A DNA stretch of 64,000 bases from Sipunculus nudus (GCA_026874595.1 JAPPUL010000079.1:1545001-1609000); one strand, 5' to 3'; numbered from the stretch's first letter, positions 28,101-37,360 are shown. A program made the numbers and translations. The notes: generated from the letters alone by a model not told the origin.

Positions 28101-28937
28101 CTAGCCTTTCTTCTCTACTACTATCTCTTCAAAGCGCAGGTCGTACCCTTTATTTGCATCTCCTATCTTAACATCTGCTTTAGCACTTGTCCCTTTGATA
28201 GTTCCTATAAAGCCGCTTTTTATAAACGAAAGCAGGTAGAATATATTGCGTAACTTAAGCTCTCTACCAAAGTAGAATTTGCTCTTTATTCCTCTATATT
28301 TTAAATAGTTCTTCTCTTCATTTGAGTATAGTTTAATCTTCTCTATCTTTTCATACTCTTTTTTATTTATCTCTTTTAATATATTTAACGTAAATAGTAC
28401 TGACCCTATATCTGCTTTATATACCCTATCCCCAAGTTTATATTTTATACCCTTTTCATTAACTGTTGCCTTTTGAACTATCGGATGCTTCCAAAAGGGT
28501 TTTACATATCTTTTTACTACATAGCCTCTTTTATCTAATCCTATATATTTATATTGTGCTCCCTTATTGTTTTTTACGCCCTTTTCGGTTATGTCTTTAG
28601 CCAAAACTACTTCTAATAATGCAACTATTTCTCCATCCAAAACCTCTATAAGCACTTTATTTGGATACCTAAGCTCTATATTCACTGCGTACGTTTTGTA
28701 TAACTTTTGAGTACGCTTTAATAGCTTTTTAGTCTCCAGCTTGTATATCTTATCTGAAATCCCTCCTAGTAACACTTCCCGTTCGTAGCGCGTTAACTCC
28801 CGTCCGTTTACATATACATTATCTATCTTAAAATAGCCTTTAGCATCAACAAAGACCAATAGTCCAAATAGCAACACTATTGCAAGGACTATGTAATATA
28901 TGTATTTTATTAATTCCTTCTTCTTTTGTAATCGCAC
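28101..28937 (-). CDS. ftsQ: Cell division protein FtsQ/DivIB
   Basis: Bitopic divisome protein. A basic N-terminus and one transmembrane helix (about residues 12-28) are followed by a POTRA-like region (YFKIDNVYVNG, then LRYPNKVLIEVLDGEIVA). Identification rests on topology, this region and its place before ftsA. The GTG start at 28935-28937 lies inside the last copy of a 15-bp repeat array, and the frame is closed by TAA three codons upstream, so no longer form exists. It has no separate Shine-Dalgarno beyond AAAAGAG in the repeat. Confidence 0.85.
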   Translation of the reverse strand: MRLQKKKELIKYIYYIVLAIVLLFGLLVFVDAKGYFKIDNVYVNGRELTRYEREVLLGGISDKIYKLETKKLLKRTQKLYKTYAVNIELRYPNKVLIEVLDGEIVALLEVVLAKDITEKGVKNNKGAQYKYIGLDKRGYVVKRYVKPFWKHPIVQKATVNEKGIKYKLGDRVYKADIGSVLFTLNILKEINKKEYEKIEKIKLYSNEEKNYLKYRGIKSKFYFGRELKLRNIFYLLSFIKSGFIGTIKGTSAKADVKIGDANKGYDLRFEEIVVEKKG

Positions 28938-29125
28938 TCTTTTTTATCGCACTCTTTTTTATCGCACTCTTTTTTATCGCACCCTTTTTTATCGCACCCT
29001 TTTTTATCGCACCCTTTTTTATCGCACCCTTTTTTATCGCACCCTTTTTTATCGCACCCTTTTTTATCGCACTCTTTTTTATCGCACTCTTTTTTATCGC
29101 ACCCTTTTTTATCGCACCCTTTTTT
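28931..29125 (-). repeat. 15-bp tandem array containing the ftsQ start codon
   Basis: Thirteen contiguous 15-bp units (coding sense AAAAAAGGGTGCGAT, with AGAGTG variants) lie between ftsW and ftsQ. Every unit carries GTG CGA in the ftsQ frame, and all but the last continue with a TAA stop. A different frame is open through the whole array and would encode AIKKG/AIKKS pentapeptides. Confidence 0.95.
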
Positions 29126-29188
29126 ATCGTTTCAAGCAAAAGATAAAACAACTGCTTTAACGTCGTCAGTTTTCTTAATATCCATTAT

Positions 29189-30295
29189 CTATTTTTTGTA
29201 TGTTTGTTGTCTGTTTTTTGTTGAGACTCTTTTAAGCGAGAGTATTAAACCTATGAAAATGCTTGATACTATTAGTGAGTTACCGCCGAAGCTTAAAAAA
29301 GGAAGCGTTATGCCAGTTATTGGGATAGTGCCAAGTACGCTGCTTAGATTAAATACCGTCTGGTATATTAACATAAGCATAGCTCCGTGTAGTATATAGG
29401 CTTGTGATAGCTCCTCTATGTTTTTTAGCAGTTTGAAACATTGGTAATATAAATACATATAAAGAAATAGTATTGTAAGGCCTCCGATAAATCCTGTGTC
29501 AAGTACTATTGTTGCAAAGTAAAAGTCTGTATGTGCTTCCGGTATCGGATTATTATAACTGCCTATCCCAAAACCTTTTCCAAATAAACCTGACTCGCTT
29601 ATTCCTTTCGTTGCAAGTTTCTCTTGGAGTGGTGAATAGCTTGTGTCTATGAACTTCTTTATATATTTTAATAGCCTTTCTTTCATGTGGCTTACTGAGG
29701 TTAGGAGAAAGTATAAAAGAGGTAGGCCTGTTAGAGCTATATATAAAAAATATCTTATTGGAGCTCCGGCTATGAAGAGGATATTTAAAGATACAAAAAG
29801 TACTAAAAAGGAGCTTGAGAAGTCTTTCCCTATAAATATTAGAGTAAAGAATAAGCCTATTATAAGTAGCATAGGAGCAAGATCTTTAAAGGAGTTTAGT
29901 TTTAGCTCGGGACTAGATAGTTTTTTTGCCATGAAAAGTATTATTGCAAGTTTTGATAGTTCTGAGGGCTGTATGTAAAATAAGCCAATATCTATCCAAC
30001 GGCGTGTTCCGCTTATCTCAGAGCCTATGCCGGGTATTAATACCATAATAAGCAGCGTTAGGGTGATAAGTACTGTAAGAGAGGAAAGCTTTAAAAAAAC
30101 TTTTGGGTTTATTCGGGCAATAAATAAAATTAATATTACCGATATGAGGCCGTATATTAACTGTCGAGTTAGAAAGTAGGTATCAGCTAGATTAAGACGT
30201 TGTGCTACCTTTGCACTAGAACCATACATAAATGCTATGCTTATTGCAATTAGGATGAATGTCGTTGTGAAGATTTTTATGTCAATATATTTCAT
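29189..30295 (-). CDS. ftsW: FtsW, septal peptidoglycan polymerase (SEDS family)
   Basis: Polytopic protein with about ten membrane segments. SEDS-type motifs include SGTRRWIDIGLFYIQPSELSK, GKDFSSSFLV, the extracellular-loop pattern GLFGKGFGIGSYNNPIPEAHTDF read in two parts, and GITLPFLSFGGNSL. The context next to murD in the division cluster favours FtsW over RodA. 368 residues. Confidence 0.93.
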   Translation of the reverse strand: MKYIDIKIFTTTFILIAISIAFMYGSSAKVAQRLNLADTYFLTRQLIYGLISVILILFIARINPKVFLKLSSLTVLITLTLLIMVLIPGIGSEISGTRRWIDIGLFYIQPSELSKLAIILFMAKKLSSPELKLNSFKDLAPMLLIIGLFFTLIFIGKDFSSSFLVLFVSLNILFIAGAPIRYFLYIALTGLPLLYFLLTSVSHMKERLLKYIKKFIDTSYSPLQEKLATKGISESGLFGKGFGIGSYNNPIPEAHTDFYFATIVLDTGFIGGLTILFLYMYLYYQCFKLLKNIEELSQAYILHGAMLMLIYQTVFNLSSVLGTIPITGITLPFLSFGGNSLIVSSIFIGLILSLKRVSTKNRQQTYKK

Positions 30296-30315
30296 TAATT
30301 TATAAATAGGTCTTT

Positions 30316-31701
30316 TTATACGTCTTCTATACTTCTTTTATACTCTTTTACAAGCCTTTTAAAGTAAGTTCCACGTTCTTTGTAATCTTTAAATTGATCA
30401 AAGCTTGTACACGCAGGGGACAACATTATTATATCGTCTTCTTTTGCGATATTAATAGCTTTTTGGAAGGCATTTTGGAGTTTCTCTTTTATGTAGGTAT
30501 TATGATGCTTAAGGGTTTTTTTTAAGATGTCTTTTGATTCTCCATATAATATTAGAGCCTTAACATTATAATTTATATCATCTTTTAGTGAGCCAAGATC
30601 AAGATTCTTATTGCGTCCGCCCATCAGTAGTATAACATTTTGTTTGTCAGTCAGTGCTTTTTTAACTGCTTGTACCGTTGTTGCTTTGCTGTCGTTTATA
30701 AATGTAACTCCATTTATAATATCTATATGCTCACATCTGTGTTCAAGTCCTCTAAAGTCCTTTAAACCAGTTTCTATATCGTTTGAAGATGCATTGTGGA
30801 GTAGTGCGCATGCGCATGCTGCTAGGATATTTTCTTTATGAGTGCCTTTAAGAGGTAGATTTTTAATAGATAAAATACTTTGCCCTTTTAGGTAGATGGT
30901 ATTGTCTTTTAGGAAGATGTCGGCGCTTTTATCTTTTGTACTAAAGAAGGTAATATTAGATTTTATGCTGTCTAATATAGTTTTTGAGTTTGCATCGTCT
31001 TTATTAATAATAGCGTTATCGTTTTGGGACTGCCCTAAAAAGATATTTTGTTTAGCTTTAATGTAATCATTAAAGGAGTCGTAACGGTCCAAATGATCTT
31101 TTGCGATATTAAGCAAGCAAGCGGTTTTTAAGGGTATGGGCTTGCCTTCTAACATATAACTACTAAGCTCAAGGATTACAGTAGATTTAGGAGTTAGCTC
31201 CTGGACAAACGATATAAAAGGGGTTCCTATATTGCCGCCAAGTTTTAGGTCTTTAATAGGTATTTTTTGTTTAAGGATATGGTATAAAAGAGTTACGACA
31301 GTAGATTTACCATCTGTGCCTGTTACTCCGATAAGGTTTTTACTTGGGCATAGCATAGTTGCAAGTTCCACTTCGGTATTTACAGGAATGCCCATAGCTA
31401 AAGCATTTTGAATGAAAGTGTTTTTGAACGGCACACCCGGGCTTATAATGATTCTATCTATATCCCCTAAATATGGTGTTTGGCCTTGTGAGAATATCTT
31501 TTTAATACATTCTTTATTATTAATATGTTTTATGGAGTTTTTAATATGCTTAAGGTCTTTAATATCATAAAGTGATATTTTATTAATCTTATTAGAAGAT
31601 AAAAAGGAAAGTAAAGCCAAACCTGTTAAGCCGCAAGCTCCTGCTATAAGGATATGCTCATTCTGCAAAGAATTTAGGAATTGCCTATCCATAAAGCTCA
31701 T
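30316..31701 (-). CDS. murD: UDP-N-acetylmuramoylalanine--D-glutamate ligase
   Basis: Adds D-glutamate to UDP-MurNAc-L-Ala. The ATP-binding loop GVTGTDGKST lies at residues 125-134, and LNIAKDHLDRYDSF, NDSKATTVQAVKKAL and LLMGGRNKNLDL are Mur ligase motifs. Its 461 residues are typical. It is 20 bases upstream of ftsW. The plus strand is purine-rich here, so the coding strand uses C- and T-ending codons. Confidence 0.96.
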   Translation of the reverse strand: MSFMDRQFLNSLQNEHILIAGACGLTGLALLSFLSSNKINKISLYDIKDLKHIKNSIKHINNKECIKKIFSQGQTPYLGDIDRIIISPGVPFKNTFIQNALAMGIPVNTEVELATMLCPSKNLIGVTGTDGKSTVVTLLYHILKQKIPIKDLKLGGNIGTPFISFVQELTPKSTVILELSSYMLEGKPIPLKTACLLNIAKDHLDRYDSFNDYIKAKQNIFLGQSQNDNAIINKDDANSKTILDSIKSNITFFSTKDKSADIFLKDNTIYLKGQSILSIKNLPLKGTHKENILAACACALLHNASSNDIETGLKDFRGLEHRCEHIDIINGVTFINDSKATTVQAVKKALTDKQNVILLMGGRNKNLDLGSLKDDINYNVKALILYGESKDILKKTLKHHNTYIKEKLQNAFQKAINIAKEDDIIMLSPACTSFDQFKDYKERGTYFKRLVKEYKRSIEDV

Positions 31702-31717
31702 ATGCTCTTTTCTCTAT

Positions 31718-32266
31718 CTAAGCAGGTATTAGGTATAAGATTAGATCATTTTTCTTATCGTAAATCTCCATCATAAACTCTATTTTAAAGTTATCGGTTT
31801 CGATTTTGTCTTGAATTAGGGGATATACTTTAATCATGCCAACTAGGATAGAGAATTTATTTTTGTAAGGGAATTGAGCGACTAGGAATTTGCGACGTTT
31901 GAAGTTATTGACCTCTATATTGTCCTTAATCTTATCAAGATCAGTTTCTTGAATTATGCATCCTGTATCACTTCTTAAATCCTCAACTTTAACTTGCCTC
32001 GGGTTGTCATAAAAGATGCCAAAACCAACCATACATTCGATATTATACTTCTTTTTAATTTGTTTGCCAACTTCTTCTATAATGGTACCTGTTTTGTCGT
32101 AATTGCCTTTATTTTGATTAAAGATAAGAGTATAAGGACCAATATCCTTTTCAATAAAAGAAACAGTTTGAAAAGCTCCAAGATAAACAATAAAAAGGAA
32201 TAGCAAAACTATTAAGCCAAGAACACTATAAGATACTCTACGAATGAAGTGAATTTTTCTTTGCAC
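31718..32266 (-). CDS. Membrane-anchored GyrI-like effector-binding domain protein
   Basis: 182 residues: one N-terminal transmembrane helix (about 13-32), then a GyrI-like/SOUL-type small-molecule-binding domain. Typical patterns are IGPYTLIFNQNKGNYDKTG, GFGIFYDNPRQVKVEDLRSD and VAQFPYKNKFSILVGMIKVYP. The domain would face the periplasm. Ligand unknown. It is 16 bases upstream of murD and probably co-transcribed with it. Confidence 0.75.
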   Translation of the reverse strand: MQRKIHFIRRVSYSVLGLIVLLFLFIVYLGAFQTVSFIEKDIGPYTLIFNQNKGNYDKTGTIIEEVGKQIKKKYNIECMVGFGIFYDNPRQVKVEDLRSDTGCIIQETDLDKIKDNIEVNNFKRRKFLVAQFPYKNKFSILVGMIKVYPLIQDKIETDNFKIEFMMEIYDKKNDLILYLIPA

Positions 32267-32345
32267 GAAAGGTCCCCCAGAACAAAAAAGAATTTAGTTT
32301 AGTTTAAAATTAGATATAAATATACTAAAAAAAGGTATTACTAAG

Positions 32346-32630
32346 CTAAAAAGTGTAATCGCCAAAATGAGCATATTTGTCATCAATATTATTGTAAGTG
32401 CGAATGGTTTTGATATGACCGTGAAATGAAAATTGTTTAGTATTATTTTTTAGAGCAAAGATAATGTTTGAGATACTATCTTGGTTATCAGATAGCAAAA
32501 CAAGTTTTACACAGCCGTTTTTAAGGTTTGATGCAGAACCTTTTATCTTTAGCTCCTTAGCATATAAAGAACAATAATGTCTACAGCCAACGCCTTGAAC
32601 TATACCTTCTAAAATTAACATAGTAGCCAT
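32346..32630 (-). CDS. acyP: Acylphosphatase
   Basis: Small hydrolase of carboxyl-phosphate bonds. The signature GIVQGVGCRHY contains the phosphate-binding Arg, and the catalytic Asn lies in ASNLKNGCV. The ATG at 32630 gives 94 residues and the usual 10-residue lead before VQGVG. A TTG at 32666 would add 12 residues and cannot be excluded. Confidence 0.85.
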   Translation of the reverse strand: MATMLILEGIVQGVGCRHYCSLYAKELKIKGSASNLKNGCVKLVLLSDNQDSISNIIFALKNNTKQFSFHGHIKTIRTYNNIDDKYAHFGDYTF

Positions 32631-32666
32631 ACTAAAATACATAATAGTAAAATCAAGATTAAACAA

Positions 32667-33083
32667 AAGGTTTTAAAAAAAATAAGGGTTAAAAAAAACT
32701 TAAATAAAGTAGGTGTTTTTTATAAAGGATAAGGATAAGGATTGTAGAAAGATAGTCTCAGATAGGGCATAAGGCGTCTAAAAAAGTTAAATAAAGTTGA
32801 GGCTAAAATAGAGATTTAGTGTTTCCAATATAGCCTAACAAAAAGGAAACACTCAACCAAACTACGAAAGAGGCAGTTAAAGGATTAACAAAGTCTTCCT
32901 CCTTATCGTAAAAACAATCCTCTTCTTTTTATCTATTATTAAATAGGAGGGGATTGTATCTTAAGTATATTAAAATAATTGTAAATAATAAAGAAAGAGT
33001 AAAAAAAAAGAAAAAAAGTAGATGTTACAATGTTAAAATAAGTGTTAGAAGCTAATGTACGAAACTCCTTTAATTATCAAGTA
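32667..33083. other. Gene-free stretch with several inverted repeats; possible non-coding RNA
   Basis: More than 600 bases separate acyP from the next gene (33291). Inside are a perfect 8-bp inverted repeat GTGTTTCC (32819-32826) / GGAAACAC (32845-32852) and a second pair ACAATCC/GGATTGT near 32917-32960. It is followed by a strong rightward terminator although no protein gene precedes that terminator on the + strand. This is consistent with an untranslated transcript. I do not recognise tmRNA, 6S or RNase P features. Confidence 0.35.
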
Positions 33084-33126
33084 AAACAAGGGATTAGGTT
33101 TATAAAACCTAATTTCTTGTTTTTTT
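33084..33126 (+). terminator. Strong intrinsic terminator
   Basis: AAACAAG-GG-ATTAGGTTT (33084-33101) pairs with AAACCTAAT-TT-CTTGTTT across a 3-base ATA loop. With two G-U pairs this gives a stem of about 18 pairs, followed by a T run. It reads as a terminator on the + strand. Confidence 0.8.
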
Positions 33127-33290
33127 ATTATAAAAGCTCTCCAGAAGGCATACTGCCTAAGTCTCTATAAACCGAACAAATATACAAAAATAAAAATTCT
33201 TGTAAAAGTGCTTATCAAGAGTTATACTTATTCAAATATTGTTCAAATATTGATTTTATTAGTTTAATATCAATAATTAAAGATCAATTA

Positions 33291-33803
33291 ATGGAGATGA
33301 AAACAAATATGAAAACAAAGATGAAAACAATGTCAATATTAGTATTTGCAGTTCTTTTAGTGCATTTAAGTATAAAAGATACAAATGCGAATACAAAAGC
33401 TAATTTACGGGGACAAGATTTTGTGGTTGTGTCTGATAAGACATATGATCTGACTGTTAGTGTAGAAGGGGTAGAAAGTGCTTTGGGGAATATACGAATA
33501 GGTCTTTATAATCAAGATGAGGGGTGGCCAGATGAGACAAAATCTTACAAAGGCCAATTAATAGCAGCTAAAGTTTCTAGTGTAGAAGTGCAGTTCAAAG
33601 GACTTAAATTGGGTAAGTATGCGGTTGCGGCGTATCACGATGCAAATGAGAATGAAAAGCTTGACACAGGGATTTTTGGTATTCCGAAGGAAGGCTATGG
33701 ATTTAGTCGAGGGGCGCTTGGGACATTTGGTCCACCGAGTTACAAAAACGCAGCTTTTGATCTAGGTACTTATCAATCTATAAAGATAAAGCTTAGATAC
33801 TGA
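33291..33803 (+). CDS. Exported DUF2141 protein
   Basis: 170 residues. The N-terminal signal peptide (about 1-34) is followed by a DUF2141 domain, recognised by GNIRIGLYNQDEGWPD, the acidic loop YHDANENEKLDTGIFGIPKE and the motif GYGFSRGALGTFGPPSY. This beta-rich family is secreted or outer-membrane associated, with function unknown; the DANENEKLD loop looks calcium-binding. The start could be ATG 33291 or one of the two downstream ATGs at 33309 and 33321. Confidence 0.85.
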   Translation: MEMKTNMKTKMKTMSILVFAVLLVHLSIKDTNANTKANLRGQDFVVVSDKTYDLTVSVEGVESALGNIRIGLYNQDEGWPDETKSYKGQLIAAKVSSVEVQFKGLKLGKYAVAAYHDANENEKLDTGIFGIPKEGYGFSRGALGTFGPPSYKNAAFDLGTYQSIKIKLRY

Positions 33804-34073
33804 TTAACTTAGAGTAGGGGGTAGGGGGTAGTGGTAGTGGCAGAAGGTTTTTATTGCTTTTAAGGATATGCATTTGGGAATGGTTTGTAGGCATTAAAGC
33901 AAGGGGAAGAGACACATTGAGTTTAGTAAAGTCTAAAAAGCGAGTTAGTTAAGCCGTCCGATTAAAAATAAAATATAAGAGATAGATTAAGCTGAGATAA
34001 AAAAGTTATATTAAAAGGGAGGCAGGGGGTTTGTGGGAGGTTTTAATATGATTAATAGAAGGAGTATTTCGCT

Positions 34074-35339
34074 ATGGAAGATATTACAATAAGCTTACAA
34101 TTATTACTTGGTTTGGTTTTAGGTATTTTGCTAGGTATTTTTATAGGCTATTATGTATCGCGACTTGGGGTACGTAAAGCAGAGGAGGCACGGGATAAGG
34201 CGATTTTAGATATGAGGGAAGATAATGAGAAAGTGGAATCTCTTGAGGAGGAGTTAAGGGCAAGTCGGGAGAAGAATATCTTGCTTGAGGCGGAGCGTAA
34301 TAATTTGGATTTAAGGATAAAAGAGCACAAGCGAGATATAGAAGAGATACAAAAGAGCTCACGTCTTGAATTTGAAAACATAGCAAACAAGCTATTTGAG
34401 GAAAAGAGTATAAAGTCGCAAGAGGGGCTTAAGCGTTTACTTGAACCCTTTAGGAATTCACTTGGAGAGTTTCACAAAGAGTTTTATAGGGGAGTTGGGA
34501 CGATAGAGAGGGAGATATCGCATATAAGGGATATAGGGAAAGATATGAGTAAGGAGGCAGGGAGTTTAACGAAGGCGCTTAGAGGAGATGTAAAGAAGCA
34601 GGGTAATTGGGGTGAGATGGCTCTTAAGAGATTACTTGAGGAGTCTGGTCTTTCGGAGGGGATATATTATAGTCAGGAGGGGAAGGGACTTAATTTACGT
34701 AATGAAGATGGGAAGGTTTTGCGACCTGATTTTGTAATAATGTTGCCAGAGGAAAGACATATAGTTATAGACTCAAAAGTTAGTCTTGTGCATTATGATA
34801 GATACTGTGCAACGGATGATGATTCTGAGAAAAAGAATTTACGAGAGGCAATATATCAATCGTTACAAAAACATATAGATAATTTATCGAAATACCAAAG
34901 TCTTGATAATATAAACTCACCTAATTTTGTATTAATGTTTGTACCGTTGGAGGGTGTTTATATGCTGGCCTCGGAATATGGGATGCGAGAGGATAAGGAT
35001 TTATTGAGCTATGCATGGTCTAAGGGTGTAGTAATTGTTTGTCCGTCGACATTATTTGGGATGCTTAAGACGATATCATCTATTTGGCGGCTTGACTCAC
35101 AAAATAAGAATGCAAAAAAGATAGCGGATGAGGCTGGGGGATTATACGATAAGATAGTAGGTTTTGTAGGTGATATGGAACAGATTGGCAAACGGCTTGG
35201 GCAGGCAGAAGATAGTTATAATGATGCACTTAAAAAGCTTAAAACTGGTCGTGGTTCGGTTATTGGGAGGGTTGAGAAATTAAAGGGTTTAGGAGCTAAT
35301 ACGAATAAGAGCTTACCACTTGAAGATGTAGATGATTGA
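34074..35339 (+). CDS. rmuC: RmuC family DNA recombination protein
   Basis: 421 residues: an N-terminal membrane helix (about 7-26), a long coiled coil (about 35-110), then the RmuC domain with KKQGNWGEMALKRLLEESGL, RPDFVIMLPEERHIVIDSKV and SPNFVLMFVPLEGVY, which resemble a PD-(D/E)XK-like nuclease core. It limits DNA inversions in E. coli. The preceding 270 bases are purine-rich leader with no further signals. Confidence 0.95.
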   Translation: MEDITISLQLLLGLVLGILLGIFIGYYVSRLGVRKAEEARDKAILDMREDNEKVESLEEELRASREKNILLEAERNNLDLRIKEHKRDIEEIQKSSRLEFENIANKLFEEKSIKSQEGLKRLLEPFRNSLGEFHKEFYRGVGTIEREISHIRDIGKDMSKEAGSLTKALRGDVKKQGNWGEMALKRLLEESGLSEGIYYSQEGKGLNLRNEDGKVLRPDFVIMLPEERHIVIDSKVSLVHYDRYCATDDDSEKKNLREAIYQSLQKHIDNLSKYQSLDNINSPNFVLMFVPLEGVYMLASEYGMREDKDLLSYAWSKGVVIVCPSTLFGMLKTISSIWRLDSQNKNAKKIADEAGGLYDKIVGFVGDMEQIGKRLGQAEDSYNDALKKLKTGRGSVIGRVEKLKGLGANTNKSLPLEDVDD

Positions 35340-35368
35340 ATATTATTGTTTAACATATGCTTATATCT

Positions 35369-36046
35369 TTAAGGTATTTTTAATATAGCTGTTATCTCTT
35401 CAGATATTACTTTTAGCATATCGTATGCGTTTTGTATTTCTTCATTTGTATATGACATAAACTCCATAGTCCCAGTTGTATAATCAATAACCCCAACTTC
35501 TACGTTTTTAAAGACAAGATTATATTGTTCTTTAATGTAATATTGCATAATAGGATACCTAAGTTCAGATTTCCATTCTATAATGTCTTCAGGGTTTCTA
35601 ATTATAAGTCCGATTAATTTACTATCAAGAGTTTGATACAATAACCAATATATCCATCCTACAAGCTCAAGACTTTGTGTTAACTTTGCTAATTTAGAGC
35701 TTTTAGAAATAGAATGTCTTGAGTCTACATACTCGTATTTATTTATTTTGCAGTTATTTATATGTTTATTTAGGGCGTTTGTCAAAGCTTTTATTTCTTT
35801 ATTATTTTGGGGAGTCTTTTGACGGCTACTAAAGCTTTCCTGTAATCTCTCAATTGCTTCCTCAAGTCCATACCCTGTCCTATTTGGTTTATGGAACTGG
35901 CATATAGCGTTTAGCCAACGAGTTGATTTAGGTTGTCCGGCAAAAGGATTTTGGTATGCTTTATCCTCTTTTAAAAGTTTTGCAAACTCTTTAGTATTAT
36001 CTTTAGCCTCTTGAAGGTAGGTTATTTTTAATGGATATCTTTGCAA
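35369..36046 (-). CDS. Hypothetical protein
   Basis: 225 residues, no signal or membrane segment. The N-terminal pattern FAGQPKSTRWLNAICQFH...NRTGYGLEEAIERL and C-terminal VEVGVIDYTTGTMEFMSY are distinctive but not a family I can name. The C-terminal beta-hairpin and helix could be part of a nuclease-like or viral-type fold, but this is speculative. It is convergent with rmuC. Confidence 0.6.
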   Translation of the reverse strand: MQRYPLKITYLQEAKDNTKEFAKLLKEDKAYQNPFAGQPKSTRWLNAICQFHKPNRTGYGLEEAIERLQESFSSRQKTPQNNKEIKALTNALNKHINNCKINKYEYVDSRHSISKSSKLAKLTQSLELVGWIYWLLYQTLDSKLIGLIIRNPEDIIEWKSELRYPIMQYYIKEQYNLVFKNVEVGVIDYTTGTMEFMSYTNEEIQNAYDMLKVISEEITAILKIP

Positions 36047-36176
36047 TCACATTCCCTCATCATCCTAATTAACGTATAGGGAAGTTTTTCGAATGTATAA
36101 AATATACTAATTAAAAAATATACTACTTATAATATATATTGTATTTTATGGCTTTTTTTGTTTTTGTGCTATTTTA

Positions 36177-36428
36177 CTAATCTTTAAGTTTCCGATGAGA
36201 ACCGTCGCAGTATGGAGGATTTTGGGTATTCTTACACATACAAATAGCGGCTTTACGATCCTGTTCAGGAGAAAATACTTTAGGTATAAACTTGCTACCC
36301 TCATGAGAGCCATCACAAAAAGGTTGAGCATCATCTGAGGCTTTGCCGCAAGTACACCATTCATAAGAGGTTCCGGCAGTTAGTGACATTACTTTTGGTT
36401 TTCGTGCAAATATTTTAGGAGATTCCAT
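36177..36428 (-). CDS. Double CDGSH iron-sulfur domain protein
   Basis: 83 residues from the ATG at 36428 (preceded by GGAA). Two CDGSH 2Fe-2S sites: Cys25, Cys27, Cys38 and His42 (CTCGKASDDAQPFCDGSH), then Cys63, Cys65, Cys74 and His78 (CMCKNTQNPPYCDGSH). This is the three-Cys, one-His ligation of mitoNEET-like proteins in tandem, as in bacterial class-two small CDGSH proteins. Likely electron transfer or redox sensing. A longer frame back to 36659 overlaps the neighbouring gene and is rejected. Confidence 0.9.
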   Translation of the reverse strand: MESPKIFARKPKVMSLTAGTSYEWCTCGKASDDAQPFCDGSHEGSKFIPKVFSPEQDRKAAICMCKNTQNPPYCDGSHRKLKD

Positions 36429-36555
36429 ACGTGTTTCCTTACATAGTATTTTTAAAGTATTTTTAAATTGTTCTAAATATAGTACTTTAGCATATAAGTT
36501 TAAAGAAAAAGTATTTAAAAAGAGTATGTAAGTCAAAGGTAAAAAAATAAATATG

Positions 36556-37360
36556 CTATTTATCCTGTGATATAAGGAAAGTGGCAATGCAAACATTAAG
36601 GTCGCTATCATTTTTATCGAAGTCTGAAGAAATAAAGTTTTTGATTTTACTAAACTCAAAATTATCCTTTTGTTTATGAATGACTTTTGTATTTAGGTTT
36701 AATCTGTCAAATAGCTTAATATGGTCATTAAATCTTGCTCGATATAGGTCTCCAGGATTTAATAGAGTATCCCAAATGGTTTTTGAGAAAGTTAGGAAAT
36801 GAAAAGGATATTTAAAGAAATGGTCTTTATAATCAACCTCATGAAGCATAATGGCATTTTTTTGTTAATTTAGTCATAAGTTCTTTAAATAGTGTTTCCA
36901 AGTCTTTAACGTGTTCAAGGACAGAAGAGGAGAGGGCCAAGTCAATAGGAGTATTTTGAATGTCTTTTAGATTTTTAATTCTTTTTACTTTTGACATAAA
37001 CTTTTTAGCTAAAGTAATATTATTACAAGAAATATTTTCTAATAGTTTTAGATCGAGTTTATGATTAAAATGGGCATAAGGTTCATATGCAAAAACAAAC
37101 CGAGCACCATTTTTAACGAGGGCATAAGCAGTACTATTGGTGGTTCCGATACCGATTTCTATGATAACTTTGTCTTTTATTGAGTAATTATTCGTTTTTA
37201 GGTAATTTAAATATTTATTAACTCTGATGTTTGGATTTTGCTCGCCAATATTTTTAGCATAATAAGGGATGAATGGCAAAATAGGTTTTAGTAAGAAGTT
37301 GTTGAAAATAAACTTTCTAAGTATTCTAAGTATTATATAAAAAGTGCATTTAATATGCAT
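36556..37360 (-). pseudogene. SAM-dependent methyltransferase, frameshifted
   Basis: The first part (37360 to 36839) has the SAM-binding core VIIEIGIGTTNSTAYALVK, FAYEPY and LALSSSVLEHVKDLETLF of a class I methyltransferase, then ends abruptly. The second part (36849 to 36556) continues the same fold in another frame (MLHEVDYKDHFFKYP, FLTFSKTIWDTLL). The switch lies at a run of seven A in the coding strand (seven T at 36857-36863). One fewer base would join the halves as LTKNAIMLHEVD. It is either a sequencing error, a slippery or phase-variable tract, or a broken gene. Confidence 0.8.

Noticed and set aside
28846-29151. 101-codon minus-strand frame encoding AIKKG repeats
   Set aside because: It is an accidental open frame through the 15-bp array, starts with TTG without a Shine-Dalgarno, and overlaps ftsQ out of frame. 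It is kept only as a remark.
36429-36659. 77-residue N-terminal extension of the CDGSH protein
   Set aside because: It overlaps the methyltransferase sequence, and the ATG at 36428 gives the usual small double-CDGSH protein.
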